In this document: in pieces, positions 8,671-17,940 of the stretch | Layout of the letters: every line of letters begins with the position of its first letter | How positions within the stretch are numbered: position 1 is the first letter of the stretch | Origin: Variovorax paradoxus | GTDB lineage: Bacteria; Pseudomonadota; Gammaproteobacteria; Burkholderiales; Burkholderiaceae_C | Assembly: GCF_029919115.1 (NCBI RefSeq) | Contig: NZ_CP123990.1 | Span: forward strand, 1,240,001 to 1,304,000 | Reading direction: 5' to 3' | DNA: 64,000 nt | Translations under genes and position numbers: made by a program | Notes under the pieces: model-generated | The model's input: the letters and a program-made list of their open reading frames with translations, nothing else | Told to the model about the DNA's origin: nothing | The model's database searches: none

Positions 8671-9696
8671 ATGCTGGACATCCTTACGCTCGGCCAGATG
8701 CAGATGTTCGTCGCCGTGGCGGATGCCGGGAGCTTTCGCGCCGGTGCCGCGCGGCTGCACCGCGTGCAGTCGGCGGTGAGCCATGCCATTGCCAATCTTG
8801 AAGAGCAACTGCAGGTGCGGCTCTTCGACCGTTCCGGACACAAGCCGGTGCTCACGCCCACGGGCAAGGCGCTGCTGGGCGACGTGCGGGTGATCCTGTC
8901 GAAGGTCGAGGCGCTGCGCTCGCGTGCGCAGGGGCTCGAGCAAGGCATCGAGCTCGGGCTGGCGATTGCGGTAGACACGCTCTTTCCGCCGGATCTCCTG
9001 GCCAGCGCGCTGCGCGGCATGCATGCGGTCTACCCGAGCATTGCCATCCGCGTGGAATACAGCTCGATGGGCGGCACCATCGATGCATTGAGTTCGGGCC
9101 GCTGCGACCTGGCCATTGCGGCCTTCGGCCATGCCGACGAAAAAATCAGCCGCGAATTCCTGATGGCGCTGCATACGCTGGCCGTTGCGGCGCCTTCCCA
9201 CGCGCTGGCCGTCCATGCGCGGCAACGCGGCGCCAAGGGCCTGGATACCGCGGCGGCAGAGCACGTGCAAATCGTGGTGGAAGACCCGAGCACGCTCAGC
9301 CAGGGCTACGACATCGACGTGCTCTCGCCTTCGACCTGGCGCGTGACCGACATGTACATCAAGCTCGCGCTGCTGCGCGCCGGCCTCGGATGGGGAAAGA
9401 TGCCTTCATGGCTTGTGGCGGGCGACCTGGCCGCGGGAACCCTGGTGCAACTGCCGGTGAGTCGCATCGGCCCTGAAGGCGCGGCAAGCCAGCAGTGCCA
9501 CTTTTGCCACCGCGCCGACAAGACACTCGGTGCAGGTGCCGAACTGCTGCGCGAATGCCTCAAGGCAGAGGCGAAAGCGGCGGCGCCTGGCGGCGGCGCC
9601 GCATCATCATTTCCACGAGTTCGAAGATCCCTTCGCTCAGCAGCGCCAGCGCCGCAGCCGGCAGCGCGCCCGCCAAAAGCAGTTCGCGGTCGTTGA
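8671..9696 (+). CDS. LysR-family transcriptional regulator with extended C-terminus
   Basis: The N-terminal winged helix (QMQMFVAVADAGSFRAGAAR, then VQSAVSHAIANLEEQL) is typical of LysR proteins, followed by a periplasmic-binding-like effector domain that looks complete by about residue 300. The frame continues for some 40 residues rich in Ala, Pro and Arg to residue 341, running antisense to the 3' end of the convergent OpuB gene over 137 bp. This tail is probably not functional and may reflect loss of an earlier stop. It likely regulates the divergent MFS gene. GAGAAG precedes the ATG. Confidence 0.88.
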   Translation: MLDILTLGQMQMFVAVADAGSFRAGAARLHRVQSAVSHAIANLEEQLQVRLFDRSGHKPVLTPTGKALLGDVRVILSKVEALRSRAQGLEQGIELGLAIAVDTLFPPDLLASALRGMHAVYPSIAIRVEYSSMGGTIDALSSGRCDLAIAAFGHADEKISREFLMALHTLAVAAPSHALAVHARQRGAKGLDTAAAEHVQIVVEDPSTLSQGYDIDVLSPSTWRVTDMYIKLALLRAGLGWGKMPSWLVAGDLAAGTLVQLPVSRIGPEGAASQQCHFCHRADKTLGAGAELLRECLKAEAKAAAPGGGAASSFPRVRRSLRSAAPAPQPAARPPKAVRGR

Positions 9697-11122
9697 GTGC
9701 AAGCCCGGTCACGATGCGCTCGCCGAAGCCGCCCGCGCCGATGAACGCCGCAATGGTCGCCGTGCCGATGGCAATGGCCGTGGCCGTTCGAATGCCCGCC
9801 AGCAGGGTAGGCAATGCAAGCGGCAGCAGCACCAGCCGCAGGCTCTGCGGCGGCGTCATGCCAAGTGCGGTGCCCGCCATGCGCAGGCCGTTCGGCACTT
9901 CGGCAAGGCCCGTGACCGTGTTGCGCATGATCGGCAGCAGCGAATAGAGCGTGAGCGCAATCAACGCGGGCAGCGCGCCGATGGCGCCGAGCAGCGAGAT
10001 GAGCACCGCAAGCAATGCGAGCGAGGGCACCGTCTGCAGAATGCTCGCGACACCGAGCACTGCTGCCCGCAGTCGCACATGCGAGAACACCAGGATCGCG
10101 AGCGGCACGCCAATCAGGATCGCGACGCCCACCGACACCGCCACCAGCACCAGGTGCTGCCGTGTGAGCTGCCAGAGGTCGGGTCCGAACAGCTTGGCGG
10201 TGAAACCGCGCCTGGTTTCCTTCTGCTGGGCCTTGCCGCTGTTGCCACTGTTGCCGGCACCGGCCAGGAAGTCGCGCGCAATCGCATCGAAGGGCACGCT
10301 CTGCAGTTCGGCGCGCGCGTTCATCGCAATCATCGCGCGCTCGTCGATGCGGCCTTCGAGCGCCTGCAGCGCGGCCCACGCCTTGGGCAGCCGCGTGGGC
10401 AGGTCGAGCCGGTACAGCAGCACGGCGTCGTAGCGCGGAAAGTAGCTCTTGTCGTCTTCGAGCACGCGCAGGCCGAGATGGTCGATCTTGGCATCGGTGG
10501 TGTAGATGTCGATCGCGTCGATCTGCTTCGCGGCCACCGCTTCGTAGGCCAGCCCATGGTCGAGGCCGGTCGGCGTCTGCGTGAAGCCGTAGCGTGCGGC
10601 AAGGCCCTTCCACCCGTCGGCGCGGCCGATGAACTCGTTCGACAGGCCGAGCTTGAGCTCGGGGTGGCGCGCCAGGTCGCTCAGTGTGCGCAGGCCCAGC
10701 CGTTCGGCGTCGGCTGCGCGCACCGCCAGCGCATAGCCGTCGTTGAAGCCCAGCGGAACGGCCACGCCAAGGCCCAGCGGCGCCAATGCCGCATTCATGG
10801 CCTCGCGTGTTTCGGTCGGCGAACCCTTGAGGATTTCGAGCGCAATGGTGCCGGTGTATTCGGCGTACACATCGATGGCACCCGAGCGCAGCGCCTCGTA
10901 GACGATGGCGGTGTTGCCCAGGCCCTGCCGCACCACGGGCGGCGATGCGCTGTGCGGCGCCGCCGTCTGCGCCAGCAGCTCGGCCAGGATGTACGACTCC
11001 GTGAAGCGCTTGGAACCGACGCGCAGCGGGCCTTCGCCGGGTTGCGCCGATGCAGCGGCGCCGAGCCCGGCAAGGGTGAGCAACAACAGGGCGGTGCGCA
11101 AGATGCGGTGAGGCAGGTGCAT
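9560..11122 (-). CDS. Fused osmoprotectant-type ABC receptor/permease (OpuB/OpuC-like)
   Basis: A 520-residue fusion. After a signal peptide (cut after AAASAQ, about residue 26) comes an OpuBC/OsmF-type substrate domain (RVGSKRFTESYILAELL, then GAIDVYAEYTGT) to about residue 285, then a permease domain with five or six helices and the EAA-like loop MAGTALGMTPPQSLRLVLLP. Known relatives import glycine betaine, choline or other quaternary amines. No ATPase subunit is adjacent on either side, so the partner must be encoded elsewhere. Its 3' end overlaps the convergent LysR frame by 137 bp. Substrate is not predictable. Confidence 0.88.
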   Translation of the reverse strand: MHLPHRILRTALLLLTLAGLGAAASAQPGEGPLRVGSKRFTESYILAELLAQTAAPHSASPPVVRQGLGNTAIVYEALRSGAIDVYAEYTGTIALEILKGSPTETREAMNAALAPLGLGVAVPLGFNDGYALAVRAADAERLGLRTLSDLARHPELKLGLSNEFIGRADGWKGLAARYGFTQTPTGLDHGLAYEAVAAKQIDAIDIYTTDAKIDHLGLRVLEDDKSYFPRYDAVLLYRLDLPTRLPKAWAALQALEGRIDERAMIAMNARAELQSVPFDAIARDFLAGAGNSGNSGKAQQKETRRGFTAKLFGPDLWQLTRQHLVLVAVSVGVAILIGVPLAILVFSHVRLRAAVLGVASILQTVPSLALLAVLISLLGAIGALPALIALTLYSLLPIMRNTVTGLAEVPNGLRMAGTALGMTPPQSLRLVLLPLALPTLLAGIRTATAIAIGTATIAAFIGAGGFGERIVTGLALNDRELLLAGALPAAALALLSEGIFELVEMMMRRRRQAPPLSPLP

Positions 11123-11235
11123 CGGGCGCCAGTGTATAGAGATCGAAGGGCTTCGGGGGCACCCGCCAATCTCCTACAAACCTTGGTGCGGGCTACCGAT
11201 GCGTTGAAGAAGCAGACTCATCCATAGTGCTTGCC

Positions 11236-12288
11236 ATGAACAAGAAAACCCATCTCCCGCCCGGCCCTGACGTTCACGGCCTGCGCGAACTCCCGGGGCT
11301 GCGGGTGGAGGGCTACAGCCTTCAGCTCCGCGACAAGGACGGCTTTGTGGGCGACCAGGCCAGCCAGACAGCGTTCAGGGAGCTGCTCGAGCGCTGGCGC
11401 AAGCGCCGCCGCAAGACCGGTACCGACCCGCTGGGCAAGGAACACTCGCGTGACCTCAGCAAGAAGCAGCTCGACCGCGTGCTGAAAAAGACCTCGGCAG
11501 CCGGCGACCTGATGCACGGCGCCATCGAGGAATTTGCCGAAGAGCTGGCCTTCGTGATCCAGCGCTTCACGCGGCAGCCCTCATGGAAGAAGGTGGAGCG
11601 CATCGTGGTGGGCGGCGGCTTCATCGAGAGCGACGTGGGCGAACGCGCCATTCTGCAGACGGCCGCAATCATCGAAGACATGGGCCTGCACGTTCAGCTC
11701 GGCCGCCTGTCGCACGACGTCGACGACGGCGGCCTGATCGGCTGGGTGCACCTGACGCCGCCCGCCATGCTGAAGAAGCACGACGCCATCCTGGCGGTGG
11801 ACATTGGCGGCACCAATGTGCGCTGCGGCATCGTGAAGACGCGCCGGAACAAGGCACGCGACCTGTCGATGGCCAAGGTCGTGCGGAGGGAGAAGTGGCG
11901 CCACGCCGACGAAGAGCCCAACCGCACCGACATGGTCGAGCGCATCGCGCTCATGCTCGAGGACATGGTTCGCTACTGCGAGCGCAAGGACATCAGCCTG
12001 GCGCCTTTCATCGGCATTGCGTGCCCTGGCCTCATCCGCAAGGACGGCTCGATAGAACGCGGCACGCAGAACCTGCCCGGCGACTGGGAAAGCCGCGCGT
12101 TTCACCTGCCCAGTGCGCTGTGGCGGCGAATGCCGATGATCGGCTCCGGCCCTACGCTCATCCTCATGCACAACGACGCGGTGGTGCAGGGATTGAGCGA
12201 GTTGCCGTTCATGCGCGACGTCTGCCACTGGGGCGTGCTGACGATCGGCACCGGCCTGGGCAACGCGAGCTTCACGAATACCTTCTAG
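11236..12288 (+). CDS. ROK-like kinase-fold protein with permuted half order
   Basis: A 350-residue protein of the sugar-kinase/ROK superfamily with a swapped domain order. In ROK kinases the ATP-site motif DIGGTN comes first and the motifs IVVGGG and GLIG come last. Here residues 70-170 hold the C-terminal-type motifs (VERIVVGGGF at 120-129, DDGGLIGW near 163-170), and residues 185-350 hold the N-terminal-type motifs: DIGGTN at 189, GIACPGL, a HNDAVVQG stretch, and GTGLGN at 338-343, after which the protein ends. That is a circular permutation of the fold. The Zn-finger CxCGxxGC of true ROK repressors is absent. Substrate unknown. A GTG at 11227 is an alternative start. Confidence 0.75.
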   Translation: MNKKTHLPPGPDVHGLRELPGLRVEGYSLQLRDKDGFVGDQASQTAFRELLERWRKRRRKTGTDPLGKEHSRDLSKKQLDRVLKKTSAAGDLMHGAIEEFAEELAFVIQRFTRQPSWKKVERIVVGGGFIESDVGERAILQTAAIIEDMGLHVQLGRLSHDVDDGGLIGWVHLTPPAMLKKHDAILAVDIGGTNVRCGIVKTRRNKARDLSMAKVVRREKWRHADEEPNRTDMVERIALMLEDMVRYCERKDISLAPFIGIACPGLIRKDGSIERGTQNLPGDWESRAFHLPSALWRRMPMIGSGPTLILMHNDAVVQGLSELPFMRDVCHWGVLTIGTGLGNASFTNTF

Positions 12289-13826
12289 CCAGGGGCTGCG
12301 GACGCCGGCGGAACATTGCCGCCGAGGGCCTTGTAGACGGCCACCAACCCCACCGCCAGACGGCTCGTGCTTTGCGCCTGGTCGCGCCGTGCCTGCAGCA
12401 GCGTGCGGCGGGCGTCGAGCTCGACACCGAAATCCGTAAGCCCGTTGGCATAGCGCGCATGCGCCAGCGTGAGCGCGTCGCGGCTGTGGCGTTCGCGCTC
12501 GGCCAGCTCGGCGTGGCGCTGGCGTTCTGCGGCATAGGCATTCAGCGCGGAATCGATTTCGTGCCACGCCTTGAGCACGGTCTGCTGAAAGGCCACGGCG
12601 GCCTCCTGCTGCTGCAGTTCGCGCAGGGTGACCGTGCTCCGGCGCCGGCCATTGTCGAAGATGGGCAGGCTGATGGAGGGGCCGACATGCCACTGCCGGC
12701 TGCCCCATTCGCCGAAACGTTCGCTGCCCACCGATTCGAAACCGAAGCCCGCGCCCAGTGTCACGCGCGGATAGAGATCCGCCACAGCCACGCCGATGCG
12801 CGCAGTGGCGGCATGCAGCTGCGCCTCCGCCGCGGCAATGTCGGGCCGGCGGCGCGCCACGTCCGACGGCAGGCCGAGGGCGAGCTCGGGCAGCGGCGGT
12901 ACCTGCAGTGTCTCGGGCGCTTCGCGCGCGAGTTCGGCTGGCGGTCCGGCAAGCTCGGCGTTCAGCGTACCGGGCGTGGAGCCGGTCAGCAGCGTGATCT
13001 GGTTCATCGCCTGCGCCTCCTGCTGCAGCAGCGCCGGAATGCGTGCCTTCAGTTCGGCCAGTTGCGTGCGCTGGCGCGTCGGGTCCAGATCGGTGACCAG
13101 GCCGCCATTGGCGCGCGCCTGCACCAGTTCGAGAGATTCGGCCGCGGCTTCGATGTCGGCGCGCGCCAAGCGCAACTCGCGCTGTGCGCCGCGCAATTCG
13201 AAGTAGTTGCGCGCCACCTCGGCCTGCACGCTCAGCTGCACCTGGCGCAACAGCGCTGCCGATGCACCCGTGTCTGCATCGGCGGCCTCGATGCTGCGGC
13301 GCACGCGGCCCCACAGGTCGATTTCCCAGGATGCGTCGAAGCCGGCCTGGTAGAGGTTGTAGGGTTCGCTGAGCGTGCGGATCAGCTGGTCGCGGTTGGA
13401 CGCCGGCGAACCCAGCGCATCGATCATTCGCGTCGCTGTACCGCTCTCGCTTTGCCGTTGCCGGCTGATGCCTGCGCTGGCATTGAGTTGCGGGCCTTGC
13501 TGCGCGGCCGTCGCCGTGCGTTGCACGCGGCTTTGTGCGAAGCGCAGGGCGGCGGTCTGCAGTTCGTGGTTGGCCGTGAGCGCAAGCGCCTGCAGGCGGT
13601 CGAGCAGCGGATCATTGAAGGCTTTCCAGTCGCCGGACGCAACGGCCGTGTGCGCCGCAGTTCGCTCAGCTCCCAGGAGCCCCGGCGAGCCGCCGTGCCA
13701 TGCGGACCAATCCGCCGGCGCCTGCGCCTGTGCGGGCCGGTGGTCGGGCCCCACAGCACACCCCGCAAGAAGTAGCGCGAGGGCGGAACAGGAGAAGGAC
13801 AAGAGGAGGGTTCGTGGTGCGGACAT
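12285..13826 (-). CDS. NodT/OprM-family outer-membrane efflux lipoprotein
   Basis: Outer-membrane channel of tripartite pumps, 513 residues. The lipoprotein signal ends in a LLAGCAVGPD lipobox, followed by two repeats of the TolC/OEP domain with long coiled-coil helices (for example LEALVQ-like region near residues 200-230 and the C-terminal YANGLTDFGVELDARRTLLQ). It starts 15 bp after the permease stop and is the last gene of the five-gene ABC efflux operon, so it supplies the outer-membrane exit. Its stop overlaps the convergent ROK-like gene by 4 bp. Confidence 0.92.
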   Translation of the reverse strand: MSAPRTLLLSFSCSALALLLAGCAVGPDHRPAQAQAPADWSAWHGGSPGLLGAERTAAHTAVASGDWKAFNDPLLDRLQALALTANHELQTAALRFAQSRVQRTATAAQQGPQLNASAGISRQRQSESGTATRMIDALGSPASNRDQLIRTLSEPYNLYQAGFDASWEIDLWGRVRRSIEAADADTGASAALLRQVQLSVQAEVARNYFELRGAQRELRLARADIEAAAESLELVQARANGGLVTDLDPTRQRTQLAELKARIPALLQQEAQAMNQITLLTGSTPGTLNAELAGPPAELAREAPETLQVPPLPELALGLPSDVARRRPDIAAAEAQLHAATARIGVAVADLYPRVTLGAGFGFESVGSERFGEWGSRQWHVGPSISLPIFDNGRRRSTVTLRELQQQEAAVAFQQTVLKAWHEIDSALNAYAAERQRHAELAERERHSRDALTLAHARYANGLTDFGVELDARRTLLQARRDQAQSTSRLAVGLVAVYKALGGNVPPASAAPG

Positions 13827-13841
13827 ACGAGGCTCCCGGGT

Positions 13842-14960
13842 TCAGGTCAGGCGATGGCGAAAAAGCCAGGCCGCCAGCGGCAGCGTGACAAGGGCAATGA
13901 CAGAAAGCGGAATCAGGTTGTGCCACACCGTTGCCAGCCCCACGCCCTCCAGGTACACACGCTGCACCAGGTCGATCGCAAAGCGCAGCGGGTTGGCCAT
14001 GGTGATGACCTGCAGTACGTGCGGCATGTTGCGCACCGGCGTGGTCAGGCCTGACAGCAGCATCATCGGCATCAGCAGCACGAAGGTGTAGAGCATGGCC
14101 TGCTGCATGTTGGCCGACACCGCCGAGATCGACAGGCCGATGCCCACGCTGGCCACGGTGAAGAAGACCAGCCCGGTATAGAGCGTGGCCAGCGAGCCCG
14201 CCATCGGAATGCCGAACCAGAGCAGCGCCACCAGCAGAATGAGTGTCGACTGTGCAAGGCCGACCAGCACCGGCGGCAGCGCCTTGCCGATCATGATTTC
14301 GAGCGGCGACATCGGCGTGACCAGCAATTGGTCGAAGGTGCCTTGCTCGCGCTCGCGTGCCACCGAAAGCGCGGTGAGCAGCAGCGTCTGCAGCATGCTG
14401 AGCGCGGCGATCAGGCCGGGCAGCAGGTTCCACCGCGTCTCGAGGTTCGGGTTGAACCAAGCGCGCGATTCGATGGTGAGCGGGGCCATTGGCGCCCCGG
14501 CGCGCGTGCGCAGTTCGGCGTTGTAGCGTTCGACCACCGAGCCCACGTAGCCGGCCGCCGAGCCCGCCGTGTTCGAGTTGCGGGCATCCAGGATCAGCTG
14601 GATGGCCGCGGGCTGGCCGGCGCTGAGCAACTGCTCGAAGTTGGGCGCAATCTGTATCACCATCAGCGCCTTCTCGGTGTCGATCACCTCGCGGATATCG
14701 GCCTGCGTGCGCAGCGTGGCCACCCGATGAAAGACGCCGGTGCTGTCCAGGTGCGCAATCAGCTCCGTCGACGCACCCGTGCGGCTCTGGTCGAGCAGGG
14801 CATAGGGCACGTTCGAAAGGTCGTACGTGGCGCCGTACCCGAAGATGAGGCTTTGCATGATGGCCGGAACGAACAGGATCACGCGGCTTGCCGGGTCCTT
14901 GAGAATGGCAAGCAGCTCCTTGCGGCAGAGGTTGGCGATGCGCAGCAGAAAATCGGTCAT
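13842..14960 (-). CDS. ABC-2 type permease (YbhR-like)
   Basis: Inner-membrane subunit of an ABC exporter, 372 residues. One N-terminal helix (PASRVILFVPAIMQSLIFGYG), a large periplasmic loop of about 140 residues, then five C-terminal helices with the ABC-2 signature REREQGTFDQLLVTPM. The start is the ATG at 14960, 13 bp after the stop of the first permease and behind a GGAAGG ribosome site; a longer upstream frame is not family-like. With the adjacent permease it forms the heterodimeric membrane part. Confidence 0.9.
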   Translation of the reverse strand: MTDFLLRIANLCRKELLAILKDPASRVILFVPAIMQSLIFGYGATYDLSNVPYALLDQSRTGASTELIAHLDSTGVFHRVATLRTQADIREVIDTEKALMVIQIAPNFEQLLSAGQPAAIQLILDARNSNTAGSAAGYVGSVVERYNAELRTRAGAPMAPLTIESRAWFNPNLETRWNLLPGLIAALSMLQTLLLTALSVAREREQGTFDQLLVTPMSPLEIMIGKALPPVLVGLAQSTLILLVALLWFGIPMAGSLATLYTGLVFFTVASVGIGLSISAVSANMQQAMLYTFVLLMPMMLLSGLTTPVRNMPHVLQVITMANPLRFAIDLVQRVYLEGVGLATVWHNLIPLSVIALVTLPLAAWLFRHRLT

Positions 14961-14973
14961 GGGGCGCCTTCCG

Positions 14974-16110
14974 TCAGTCGAGGCTCTTGCGCGTGACGGC
15001 GCGGGCAAGCAGCAGCAGCCCGACCGCATAGGCCGCGAGGATTGCGCAGTTGCGCAAGATCAGAGGCCAGACGTCGCCGGCGAGAAACAGTGTCTTGATC
15101 AGGTCCATGAAGTAGGTGGCCGGCAGCACATGGCCGATGGCGCGCACCACGGCAGGCACATTGCGCAGGTCGAACAAAAAGCCCGACAGCATCATCGAAG
15201 GCATGAAGGTTGCGATCAGCGCCACCTGGCTCGCGAGAAACTGATTGCGCGTGACGGACGAGATCACGAGGCCAAGGCTCACCGCCACGATCAGGTAGAG
15301 CATCGAACTGAGCACCACCGCGAACGGCGAGCCGACCATGGGCACCGCGAACAGAAAGCGAGCGGCCAGCAGGCACAGGGCCAGGCCCAGCATGCCCACC
15401 GCAAAGTACGGAATGATCTTGGCCAGCAGTATTTCTACCGGGCGCACGGGCGTGACGAACAGCGCCTCGAGCGTGCCGCGCTCCCATTCGCGTGCCATGA
15501 CCAGTGCGGTGAGAAACGCGCCGACCAGCGTCATGATGAGCACGATGAGCCCGGGTACCAGGTACCAGGTGCTGGTGTTCGCGGTGTTGAACCACATGCG
15601 CTGCTCCACCGTCACCCGGCCGATGACGGGGGCGTCTGCGCCGGTGGTGCGCCCGCCGCGGTCGGCCTGCCGCACGGCCGTTTGCGCGAGAGCGCCGCTT
15701 ACGTAGGCCAGGATGATGGTCGCGCGCCCGGCGTCCGCGCCGTGCACGATGAGCTGCACGCGCGCGTTGCCCGCGGCCAGCGAGCGCGAAAAGTCCGCCG
15801 GCACGCGCACGATGCCGTCGATCTTGCGCTCGCGCATCAACGCCTCGGCGTCGTGCATGGAGCCGAGCAGCACGGGCGCGATGGTGGGCGAGAGCTGCAG
15901 GCCGGCAATGGCTTCATGCGCCGTGGGCGACGAGTCTTCGAGCACCACGCCCACCGGTGCGTTCTTCACGTCGAGCGACATACCGTAGCCGAAGATCAGG
16001 ATCAGCACCATCGGCAGCAGGATGCCGATGGCCAGGTTGCTTCGGTCGCGCAGCAACTGGCGAAACTCCTTGCGCGTGAGCGAGATGAGCCGGGTCCAGA
16101 AGCCGCTCAT
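14974..16110 (-). CDS. ABC-2 type permease (YbhS-like)
   Basis: Second membrane subunit of the exporter, 378 residues, same topology as its neighbour: one N-terminal helix (NLAIGILLPMVLILIFGYGM), a long periplasmic domain and five C-terminal helices with REWERGTLEALFVTPV. Its ATG overlaps the ATPase stop by 4 bp (ATGA), indicating translational coupling. Two paralogous permeases and one double ATPase match the YbhFSR arrangement. Confidence 0.9.
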   Translation of the reverse strand: MSGFWTRLISLTRKEFRQLLRDRSNLAIGILLPMVLILIFGYGMSLDVKNAPVGVVLEDSSPTAHEAIAGLQLSPTIAPVLLGSMHDAEALMRERKIDGIVRVPADFSRSLAAGNARVQLIVHGADAGRATIILAYVSGALAQTAVRQADRGGRTTGADAPVIGRVTVEQRMWFNTANTSTWYLVPGLIVLIMTLVGAFLTALVMAREWERGTLEALFVTPVRPVEILLAKIIPYFAVGMLGLALCLLAARFLFAVPMVGSPFAVVLSSMLYLIVAVSLGLVISSVTRNQFLASQVALIATFMPSMMLSGFLFDLRNVPAVVRAIGHVLPATYFMDLIKTLFLAGDVWPLILRNCAILAAYAVGLLLLARAVTRKSLD

Positions 16111-17915
16111 GCCGCCACCTTCTCGCTTTCCTTCTCGCTTTTTATATGGCGCTCTTGCCGACGCGCTTTCTCGACGATTCCGATGAAGGCCTGTTCCATG
16201 TCGATGCGCTGTTCTTCCCGCTCACCGTCGAGCGCCTGCGCCCGCACTTCGAGCGGGGTGCCGATGGCCAGCACCTTGCCCGCGTCCTGGATCACGATGC
16301 GGTCGCAGTATTCCGCCTCTTCCATGAAGTGGGTCGTGATGACGACGGTGGTGCCGCCTTCGGCCAGCGCCGTGATGCGGCGCCAGAACTCGCGGCGCGC
16401 GAGCGGGTCGGCGCCGCTGGTGGGTTCGTCCAGAAAGAGAATCTCGGGTTCGTGCAGCAGGCCCGTCGCCATGGCAAGGCGCTGCTTGTAGCCGCCGGGC
16501 AGCTGTCCGCTGGGCGCGTCGAGTTCCCGCTCCAGGTCGAACTGGCGCAGCACGGTGTCCATGCGCGCCTGCAGCTTCTGTCCGCGCAGGCCGTAGGCGC
16601 CGCCGAAGAACGAAAGGTTCTCGCGCACGGTAAGGTTGCCGTAGAGCGCGAATTTCTGCGACACGTAGCCGATGCGCTGCCGGGCCTGCGCGCGCGCATG
16701 GCGCAAGTCGACGCCGGCCACGCGCAACTGGCCGCCGCTGGCGGGCAGCAGGCCGCAGAGCATGCGAAAGGTGGTGGTCTTGCCCGCGCCGTTGGGCCCG
16801 AGCAGGCCGAAGATTTCGCCGCGCCGCACGGAGAAGCTGGTGCTCGCCACGGCCACGAAGTCGCCGAAGCGGCGCACCAGGTCTTTCACTTCGATGACCA
16901 CTTCGCCGGGCTCGCCCGCGGCCGGGGCAAGGCTATCGGCCACCGCTGGTTGCGCTACTGCAGCGGGTGCCTGCTGCGTGCGCAGCAGCGTCATGAAGCC
17001 GTCTTCAAGCCGGGGCGGCACCGGTTCGGCACGGGCGCCGGCCAGCAGCGCCGCAAGCGCCGCATCGCCGGTGCCGGGCCGGCGGATGAAGCGCACCTCG
17101 CCGCCGTGCGGAACGGCATCGACGATGTCTTGCTGCGCATCGAGCAGGCGGGCCTGCATCAGGCGCGGTGCCTCGCCCGGCGGCGGCGTGGCGACGAAGC
17201 ACAGGCCCTCGGCGCGGTCGCGGATCTCGGCCGGCGTGCCTTCTGCAATCAGCTGGCCTTCGCGCAGCACGAACACATGGCTGCAGCGCTCGGCCTCGTC
17301 GAGGTAAGCGGTGCTCACGATGACGGAAAGTTTTTCTTCGTCGACCAGCTGCTGAACGATCTGCCAGAGCTCGCGCCGCGAGAGCGGGTCAACACCCACG
17401 GTGGGCTCGTCGAGCAGCAGCAGGTCGGGCGAGCGCACCAGCGTGCAGGCCAGGCCGAGCTTCTGCTTCATGCCGCCTGACAATTTGCCCGCGGGGCGGT
17501 CGGTAAAGCGGCCGAGGTCGGTCATTTCCATCAGCCGCGCATAGCGGTCGCGCCGCTGCGTAGGCGGCACGCCGTGCAAGTCGGCGTAGAGGTCGAGGTT
17601 CTCCTGCACGCTCAGGTCTTCGTAGAGGCCGAAGCGCTGGGGCATGTAGCTGATGCGGTCCTGCACCGCCTGCGGGTCGGCGGATACATCGATGCCCAGC
17701 ACGCGCAGTTCGCCTTCGTCGGCGCGCATCAGGCCGGCCATGAGCCGCAGCAGCGTCGTCTTGCCCGCGCCGTCGGGCCCGACCAGCGCGGTGAGCGTGC
17801 CGGCAGGAATTTCGAGCGACACGCCGTCGAGCGCGTGCACGGCTGTCTTCGACGCCTTGACCGTGAAGCGCTTGTGCAGCGAGCGTCCGCTGACGGCCGG
17901 CTCAGCGCGCAGCAT
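16107..17915 (-). CDS. ABC exporter ATPase with two fused nucleotide-binding domains (YbhF-like)
   Basis: 602 residues with two complete ABC domains. Domain 1: Walker A VGPDGAGKTT at residues 45-54, signature LSGGMKQ near 145, Walker B LLLLDEP at 165-171. Domain 2: Walker A LGPNGAGKTT near residue 373, a modified signature LPGGYKQR, and Walker B ILFLDEP. The Ser-to-Pro change in the second signature is seen in other YbhF-type ATPases. A linker of about 100 residues separates the halves. It powers export of hydrophobic or cationic compounds through the adjacent permeases. Confidence 0.92.
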   Translation of the reverse strand: MLRAEPAVSGRSLHKRFTVKASKTAVHALDGVSLEIPAGTLTALVGPDGAGKTTLLRLMAGLMRADEGELRVLGIDVSADPQAVQDRISYMPQRFGLYEDLSVQENLDLYADLHGVPPTQRRDRYARLMEMTDLGRFTDRPAGKLSGGMKQKLGLACTLVRSPDLLLLDEPTVGVDPLSRRELWQIVQQLVDEEKLSVIVSTAYLDEAERCSHVFVLREGQLIAEGTPAEIRDRAEGLCFVATPPPGEAPRLMQARLLDAQQDIVDAVPHGGEVRFIRRPGTGDAALAALLAGARAEPVPPRLEDGFMTLLRTQQAPAAVAQPAVADSLAPAAGEPGEVVIEVKDLVRRFGDFVAVASTSFSVRRGEIFGLLGPNGAGKTTTFRMLCGLLPASGGQLRVAGVDLRHARAQARQRIGYVSQKFALYGNLTVRENLSFFGGAYGLRGQKLQARMDTVLRQFDLERELDAPSGQLPGGYKQRLAMATGLLHEPEILFLDEPTSGADPLARREFWRRITALAEGGTTVVITTHFMEEAEYCDRIVIQDAGKVLAIGTPLEVRAQALDGEREEQRIDMEQAFIGIVEKARRQERHIKSEKESEKVAA

Positions 17916-17940
17916 TCAACGTCCCTCCTGGCATGCGGCC

